From Gemmatimonadota bacterium (GTDB taxonomy: Bacteria; Gemmatimonadota; Gemmatimonadetes; Gemmatimonadales; Gemmatimonadaceae), in the NCBI GenBank assembly GCA_947475795.1, contig CANJOX010000112.1, forward strand, positions 1 to 9,262: a stretch of 9,262 bases of DNA. The letters run 5' to 3'. The stretch's first letter is position 1, and the number at the start of each line of letters is the position of its first letter. The notes below the pieces were generated by a model. It saw only the letters and a program-made list of their open reading frames with translations. It had not been told where the DNA came from and ran no database searches. Positions 4,626 through 9,262 of this stretch are shown here, piece after piece. Made by a program: the position numbers and the translations under genes.

Positions 4626-7081
4626 GCCGAAGTGTAATCGGCGTGGAACTCCGGGCCGACCAGCAACAGCGCATGCACGACGAGCGGCGCAGCGCGCGCA
4701 TCGGTACGCGTACTGGCACTCGCACCAGCACGCGCTTTGGTCTCCGCATCGGCATCCGCCCTCGTCGCGCCCACCGCCAACACCGGCTCGCGCCGCCACG
4801 CCCCGAGCCACGTGTGGTCCCGCCCGGACCACTCGGCGCTCCAGCGCGCGAGCGCATCGTCGGCGCCGGTCCCCTGCGCGCGCGCGACGACCTGCATGGC
4901 CTCACGAATGGCAGGCTGCCACGCCCGGCGCTCGAGCGCCGTCGCACGCCCAACGAGCTGCTCGATCTGCCGGGTCACGCGCTGCCGCACGGGAGACAGT
5001 GCGCCGGCCGGTGGACCGGCAGCCTCGCGAACATGGCTGCGACGCTCCCACCGATGGATATCGCGCCGCGCACGGTGCACGGCCGCCGTGATCGCAGCCG
5101 TGACGACGGCCGCGTGCGCGGTGGACGTTTCCACCGCCGCGAGCGTGCGGTCCCCCACGGGCTCCGCGCGCTGCGCGATCCGGACGGCGCGGACGAGCAT
5201 GCGAACGCCGGTGCCCACGCGCCGTCGTGCTCCCGCCCGTCGCCCGGGGATGGCGCAGAGTAGTTGGTGCACACCGTGGTGTTCGATGTGCGCTATCCAT
5301 GCGTGGTCCGGTGCCACGGCGGTCGCCACCGCGGTCGCCACCGCGGTGACTACCACCGTGGCCGGGTGGGTGGTCTCGGGCGTGCTGGTCGGTGGCTGTT
5401 GCTCCGCGTGACGACGCCATGCGGAGAGCAGGTGGCGCAGGCGTGTGGCCTGGGCCGCGGCGCTCGCCGTGCGCACCGACGGCGCTGTGCGCGCGCGTGT
5501 TGGTGTGACGCCGGTGAAGCGTTTCGCCAGCCGCGCCTTTTGGGTGAGCCGGCGGTGCAGCTGCAGCGCGCGCTCCCCGTGTGGCGGTGGTGCGAAGCGG
5601 TACACGTGCACGACGGCATGTGGTGAGCCGATGCGGGCGCAGCGTCCGACGCGTTGCGTGCGCAGGGCGTCGGTCCACGGCAGGTCGAGGTGGACGACGA
5701 CACCGGCGTCCTGCAGGTTCACGCCTTCGGCGAGCAGATCGGTGGAGAGCAGCAGGCGGATGGACTGCTGCGTGGGCGGCGGCGGGCGTTCTTGGGCGTG
5801 TGGGGCGAAGCGAGCCAGGGCGTCGCTGCGGCTGATACGGCCGCTGGCGATGCGGGCGTGTCGGCTGGAGAGCACGCCGACACCGGCGATGTCGGCGAGG
5901 GCGCGATGCAGGGCGTGCACGGTGCGGGTGAACTGTGAGAATGCGATGATCGGGGTATCGGGGTGTGTCCGCATGATGTCCCGGAGCGCGTCGGCGCGGG
6001 CGACATCGCCACAGGCGGTGGCGTCGTGATGCTGGGCGAGCCGCTCGAGGGCATCGAGGTGGGCCGCCAGCCGGTCGAGGAGTGGTGCGGCCTCGACGGG
6101 GTGTTGCGCCATCAGTTCGGGGAACGCGAGCTGGACGTCGTGCTCGCCGACGAGCCAGCTGCGCAGTTCCGCCTGTGTGGGATGCCGTCCGGCGCGCAGC
6201 GCCTGTTGCAGGGCGTGCCCCCGCAGGCGTCGCTGCCGGACGGCGTGCGCGAGGGCGGCGTCGCTGGAGCACCAGGCGCGCAGCAGCCCCAGCCTGATCA
6301 GCGCACCGGCGACGGCGCCATCGTGGGCGGGGAGGGGCGCGGGGATGGCGAGAATGTGGGCGAGCGTGTCGCGGTCGTGCGGGATCGGGTGCGCGCCGTG
6401 TCGTTGAACGGCGGGGGTGGCCACCGATCCGGGGAGCGCGTGGGCGGTGGTGCGCCGGATGACGACTTGTGCGAGCAGGGTGTCGGAGAGGAGGTCGGCC
6501 CGCGCGCCAAGAAAGAGGCCGAGCAGATGGCGCAGCTCGGTCGCCCGGTTGTGGAGTGGCGTGGCTGACAGGAGCAGGGTGTCGCAGCCGCTCACGAACC
6601 GTGCGATGGCGGCGTAGCGTGCGGTGCGCCGGGTGCGCAGGTAGTGGGCCTCGTCGATGATCACGAGGACGGAGCGTGGCGGAGATGTGCGGTCGGAGGC
6701 TTCCCGCACGACGTGCGGGGGCGTGTTCGTGCGCTCGATTGCGCCGTGCGAGAACCCGTGGACCGAGTGCAGTCGGACGTGCGGCAACTGGGCGTGTGTG
6801 ATGGCGGTGCGCCACATCGCTTGGAGGGCGGCGGGGGCGATCACGTGCACCTGGGTATAGCGGCTGGCGACGGCGAGGGCGGTGTATGTCTTGCCGAGTC
6901 CGACGTCGTCGGCGAGGAGTGCGCCGTGGTGTGTGCGGATGGCGGTGTGGATGCGTGCGACGGCGTCGCGCTGGTGGGGGAGCAGGGTGATGTCGCCCAG
7001 TGCGGCCGGTGGCGGGTCGGCCAGCACGGCGTCGGCGAGTTGTGCCTGTACGTGCCGGCGGTCGGTGAGCATCCAGGTCAT
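4583..7081 (-). CDS. SF2/SNF2-like helicase with uncharacterised C-terminal region, partner of the DNA methyltransferase
   Basis: An 832-residue ATP-dependent DNA translocase/helicase of superfamily 2, closest by motif to the SNF2/HepA group. Visible motifs are a Q-motif-like LLPHQ (33-37), Walker A ADDVGLGKT (57-65), DEAH (143-146), LLSATPLHN (170-178), then in the second RecA lobe LLLSTDLLAEGVNLQDAG (443-460) and motif VI QRVGRCARIG (476-485). The segment at about 200-370 is a helical insertion. Residues from about 520 to 832 match no domain I recognise; they include an Ala/Thr/Val repeat (578-590) and an Ala-rich charged stretch (772-798). No nuclease motif was found. The ATG at 7081 overlaps the methyltransferase TGA as ATGA and lacks a Shine-Dalgarno, so the two are coupled. 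The 3' end overlaps the HAD start. Likely role, by inference: DNA translocation for a restriction or defence complex. Confidence 0.85.
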   Translation of the reverse strand: MTWMLTDRRHVQAQLADAVLADPPPAALGDITLLPHQRDAVARIHTAIRTHHGALLADDVGLGKTYTALAVASRYTQVHVIAPAALQAMWRTAITHAQLPHVRLHSVHGFSHGAIERTNTPPHVVREASDRTSPPRSVLVIIDEAHYLRTRRTARYAAIARFVSGCDTLLLSATPLHNRATELRHLLGLFLGARADLLSDTLLAQVVIRRTTAHALPGSVATPAVQRHGAHPIPHDRDTLAHILAIPAPLPAHDGAVAGALIRLGLLRAWCSSDAALAHAVRQRRLRGHALQQALRAGRHPTQAELRSWLVGEHDVQLAFPELMAQHPVEAAPLLDRLAAHLDALERLAQHHDATACGDVARADALRDIMRTHPDTPIIAFSQFTRTVHALHRALADIAGVGVLSSRHARIASGRISRSDALARFAPHAQERPPPPTQQSIRLLLSTDLLAEGVNLQDAGVVVHLDLPWTDALRTQRVGRCARIGSPHAVVHVYRFAPPPHGERALQLHRRLTQKARLAKRFTGVTPTRARTAPSVRTASAAAQATRLRHLLSAWRRHAEQQPPTSTPETTHPATVVVTAVATAVATAVAPDHAWIAHIEHHGVHQLLCAIPGRRAGARRRVGTGVRMLVRAVRIAQRAEPVGDRTLAAVETSTAHAAVVTAAITAAVHRARRDIHRWERRSHVREAAGPPAGALSPVRQRVTRQIEQLVGRATALERRAWQPAIREAMQVVARAQGTGADDALARWSAEWSGRDHTWLGAWRREPVLAVGATRADADAETKARAGASASTRTDARAAPLVVHALLLVGPEFHADYTSACHDTPCSSISTGP
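5309..5361. repeat. Imperfect 12-bp tandem repeat inside the helicase gene
   Basis: The plus strand has GGTCGCCACCGC at 5321-5332 and again at 5333-5344, with degenerate copies on either side. Because 12 is a multiple of three, it encodes a four-residue repeat (T-A-V-A) at about helicase residues 578-590, just before the C-terminal region. It probably acts as a linker; copy-number change would not shift the frame. Confidence 0.6.
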
Positions 7082-9262
7082 GGGCGATACCAGTGGAGCA
7101 GGGGGAGGAGTTGGCGGAGGGGGATGTCGTAGGCGTCGGCGACGGCCTGATCGAGGGCGTCGTGCTGGGCGTCATCACCGGGCGCCTGTGTCGTGGCGAT
7201 CTGGCGCCCCAGGGGTGCGAGGAGGCGGCGTGCGCGTGGCCAGTCGGCGGGGATGGGGAGTGAGGCGACGGTCCAGCCGAGGAATCGTCGGAAGCCGCCG
7301 CGTGCCGGTTCGGCGAGGACGTCGAGCCAGGCGGCGGTGATGGTGGCGTGGAGGAGGGCGTTGAGTGCGTGGGCGTCGTCGAGGGTGGGGGTGCGGACCA
7401 CGTAGCACGTATTGAGTGGCACGGTGGGGTCATCGGCGTCGAGCACGCGTGTGCGCAGGCGTTTGCCGATGTCGGCCCAGACCACGCGGGGGGCATCGCT
7501 GCGGGCGGCCTCGGTGCGAAAGAGCGTCCACCAGGGTTGTCGGGGGCGGGCATCGCGGCGGCCTTCGAGTCGTGGGCGCCAGTGGGCGAGCCAGCGTGCC
7601 GTGGCGGGTGGGAGGGTGCGCAGGGGCATGCCGTCGGGGCCGTGGGTCCAGATCAGGCGCAGTGCGTCGCCGGCGGGGCGGGGCGCACCGTCGTGCCGTG
7701 CGGAGAGGCATTCCCCGCGCAGGGCGGGCCGGAGGAGTTGTCGTTCGATGACGGCGGTGCGGGCGGCGGTGGGGTCGGCGCTGCGGACGGTGGCGCCGTC
7801 GTCGTCGTGTTCGTGGGCGTGGACGAGGAAGGCGGCGTTGCAGCCGCATTTGATGCCGAGGAGGGGGCGACCGAGGGGGGAGTCGCCGAGTGGGGGGCCG
7901 GAGGTGCGGAGCCGTTCGAAGGCCGAGTGGGCGTCGGGGGGGAGGAGGATCCAGGGGGCGGCCGGGTCGCCGCCCAGGGCGAGTCGTGCTGTGGGCAGGC
8001 GGAATGGGCGGTCGTGGGCGCCGCGGGCGACCGAGACCGTGATGTCGGCGGGTGACATGGGGGGCTCGTTGTGCGGCGGGTGTTTGCTGGCGACGAGCAG
8101 TGACGGATAGGTGGCCGCGTCGAACAGGGCCGGGGCATCACTCCAATCGCGGATCGTGCGGATGTCGGCGTGTTGTGTGATCGTGCGTCGGATGCCGCCG
8201 CCGGAGAGCGTGCGCCAGAGCTTGGCCGGGACCAGCAGGGCGAGGGTGCCGTGCGGGGCGAGCAATTCCAGGCTGCGTTCGATGAATGCGACCGCCAGAT
8301 CCGGTTGAGAGGCGAAGCCCACGCCGGCGCCGGCGCGGGCGGCGCCGGCGTGCCAGGTGGCGGCGCGCATGCTGCGGAACTCGCGGCGCAGGCGTTCGCG
8401 GTCGTCGTGGGTGAGGGCGTGGGGGCGCACCCACGGCGGATTGCCCACGATGACGTCGAATCCCCCGGCGGCGGCGACGTCGGCGAAGTAGGTGACGAAT
8501 CGGAACGGGAGGGCGCCGCCGTCGGCGAGCCGTGCGCGGGCGGTGGAGAGATCGCGGCCGTGCTGGCGGAGGAGGGCGAGGCGTTGCCGGTCGTGTCGGT
8601 TGGGGGGGCGGCGCTGTCCGAACAGATCGCGTGCGCGGAGCGAGCCGAGGAGGGCGGCGCGTTCCGTGCGGATGGCGTCGTGTCGTCGGGTGACTTCGGC
8701 GATGGCGCGCCGTCGTTCCTCGCGTTGCAGGGCGGAGGCGATGGCGTGTTTGCGGGGGCCGGCGGCGCGGGTGTAGCGCTCGCGCAGCGTGGTCAGGGTG
8801 CGGGCGCTGGGGGGCGCGAAGCGGAAGGAGCCACCGGCGAGCGAGTCACCGACGCGGATGTGATGATCCAGGTTGGGCAGTGGCGGCACGCGCGTGACAT
8901 CCGTTTCCGGGCATTCGATGACCACCGACAGCCAGAGGCGTAATTCGCAGAGCCAGACCGCGACCGGATTGCGATCGACGCCGAAGATGCCGTGGGTGAG
9001 CAGGCGGCGGCGGATGTGGTGTGTGGCGACCGTGGGATCGACGCGTTGGTGCAGGGCGGCGAGGCGTTCCAGCGTGTGTACGAGGAAGGCGCCGGACCCG
9101 CATGCCGGATCGAGGATGCGCAGATGATTGAGGGCATGCAGTGTGGCGGCGGGGAGGGCGAGCGGCGCGTCGTCGTGTGGTGCGACGCGGGTATCGTCGA
9201 GGGCATCGGCGGGGAGACCGGGGAGGGCGGTGTGCAGGGCATCGCGCACCACGTGATCGACC
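7078..9262 (-). CDS. Eco57I/TaqI-class N6-adenine DNA methyltransferase (N-terminus off the right edge)
   Basis: A gamma-class N6-adenine methyltransferase of the Eco57I/TaqI type. The frame is open to the right edge; about 727 residues are visible. The first visible residues (VDHVVRDALHTALP) are the helix that normally follows the family's YTP motif, so the true start lies beyond 9262. S-adenosylmethionine motif I is LDPACGSGAF (about 9085-9114). A second motif reads IFGVDRNPVAV. Catalytic motif IV is VGNPPWV (NPPW at 8431-8442). Between them is an Arg-rich, probably coiled-coil insertion (about 8500-8800). A target-recognition region follows, with IKCGCNAAFLV, then NTCYVV and the closing LPIP pattern. 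In Type IIG enzymes a PD-(D/E)xK nuclease precedes such a core, and that part is outside the window. It overlaps the helicase start by ATGA. It most likely methylates adenine in a specific site as the self-marking part of a restriction or defence module. Confidence 0.88.
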   Translation of the reverse strand, partial: VDHVVRDALHTALPGLPADALDDTRVAPHDDAPLALPAATLHALNHLRILDPACGSGAFLVHTLERLAALHQRVDPTVATHHIRRRLLTHGIFGVDRNPVAVWLCELRLWLSVVIECPETDVTRVPPLPNLDHHIRVGDSLAGGSFRFAPPSARTLTTLRERYTRAAGPRKHAIASALQREERRRAIAEVTRRHDAIRTERAALLGSLRARDLFGQRRPPNRHDRQRLALLRQHGRDLSTARARLADGGALPFRFVTYFADVAAAGGFDVIVGNPPWVRPHALTHDDRERLRREFRSMRAATWHAGAARAGAGVGFASQPDLAVAFIERSLELLAPHGTLALLVPAKLWRTLSGGGIRRTITQHADIRTIRDWSDAPALFDAATYPSLLVASKHPPHNEPPMSPADITVSVARGAHDRPFRLPTARLALGGDPAAPWILLPPDAHSAFERLRTSGPPLGDSPLGRPLLGIKCGCNAAFLVHAHEHDDDGATVRSADPTAARTAVIERQLLRPALRGECLSARHDGAPRPAGDALRLIWTHGPDGMPLRTLPPATARWLAHWRPRLEGRRDARPRQPWWTLFRTEAARSDAPRVVWADIGKRLRTRVLDADDPTVPLNTCYVVRTPTLDDAHALNALLHATITAAWLDVLAEPARGGFRRFLGWTVASLPIPADWPRARRLLAPLGRQIATTQAPGDDAQHDALDQAVADAYDIPLRQLLPLLHWYRP

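Noticed and set aside
4626..4832. N-terminal extension of the HAD protein
   Set aside because: The added residues are Cys/Arg-rich and unlike the family, and the DNA is accounted for by the helicase frame.
4902..7553. An 883-codon minus-strand open frame overlapping the helicase
   Set aside because: It is an out-of-frame shadow: the translation is Arg/Pro-rich without motifs, while the helicase frame over the same DNA has ordered SF2 motifs.
7348..8110. Long plus-strand open frames opposite the methyltransferase, and similar ones at 207-773, 894-1601 and 5963-6568
   Set aside because: These are Gly/Ala/Arg/Val-rich shadows caused by high GC. None shows a domain, and each lies opposite a well-supported gene.
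1..9262. tRNA, rRNA, integrase or attachment sites
   Set aside because: No matching sequence was recognised by eye on either strand; a covariance-model scan would be needed to exclude small RNAs.

Overview
A GC-rich (about 70% or more) bacterial chromosomal window. Tightly packed genes, strong G/C preference at third codon positions, an ImuA-ImuB mutasome pair and degenerate seven-base repeats point to a high-GC environmental bacterium. My best guess is Gemmatimonadota, with Acidobacteriota or Actinomycetota as alternatives; there is no rRNA or other marker to settle it.

Left third (1-2754, minus strand): imuA (RecA-like) and imuB (catalytically inactive Y-family polymerase), in the order imuA then imuB, with imuB running off the left edge. 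DnaE2, their usual partner, would lie beyond position 1. The two genes overlap out of frame by about 428 bases, far more than usual. The overlap coincides with a roughly 120-residue non-conserved insertion in ImuB and ends in a degenerate 7-bp repeat array. A second 7-bp array, with a G-quadruplex motif, makes up another ImuB linker. The 134-bp region upstream of imuA carries two 11-bp-period direct repeats, one matching the alphaproteobacterial LexA consensus GTTC-N7-GTTC.

Middle (2889-3945, plus strand): a pterin-4a-carbinolamine dehydratase, divergent from imuA, then a VapBC-type toxin-antitoxin pair. The pair has a Phd/YefM-like antitoxin, a PIN-domain toxin, a GTGA overlap and a promoter whose predicted start site falls on the antitoxin ATG.

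Right half (3975-9262, minus strand): a co-oriented run read from right to left. An Eco57I/TaqI-class N6-adenine DNA methyltransferase (N-terminus beyond the right edge) overlaps by ATGA an SF2/SNF2-like helicase with an uncharacterised C-terminal region. The helicase in turn overlaps a HAD phosphatase by 43 bases. A separate methyltransferase and translocase suggest a restriction or phage-defence module, perhaps a split relative of single-chain Type ISP enzymes or a DISARM-like system. No nuclease is visible inside the window.

All non-coding stretches are shorter than 300 bases: 2755-2888 (divergent regulatory region), 3174-3286 (vapBC promoter) and 3946-3974 (convergent gap).
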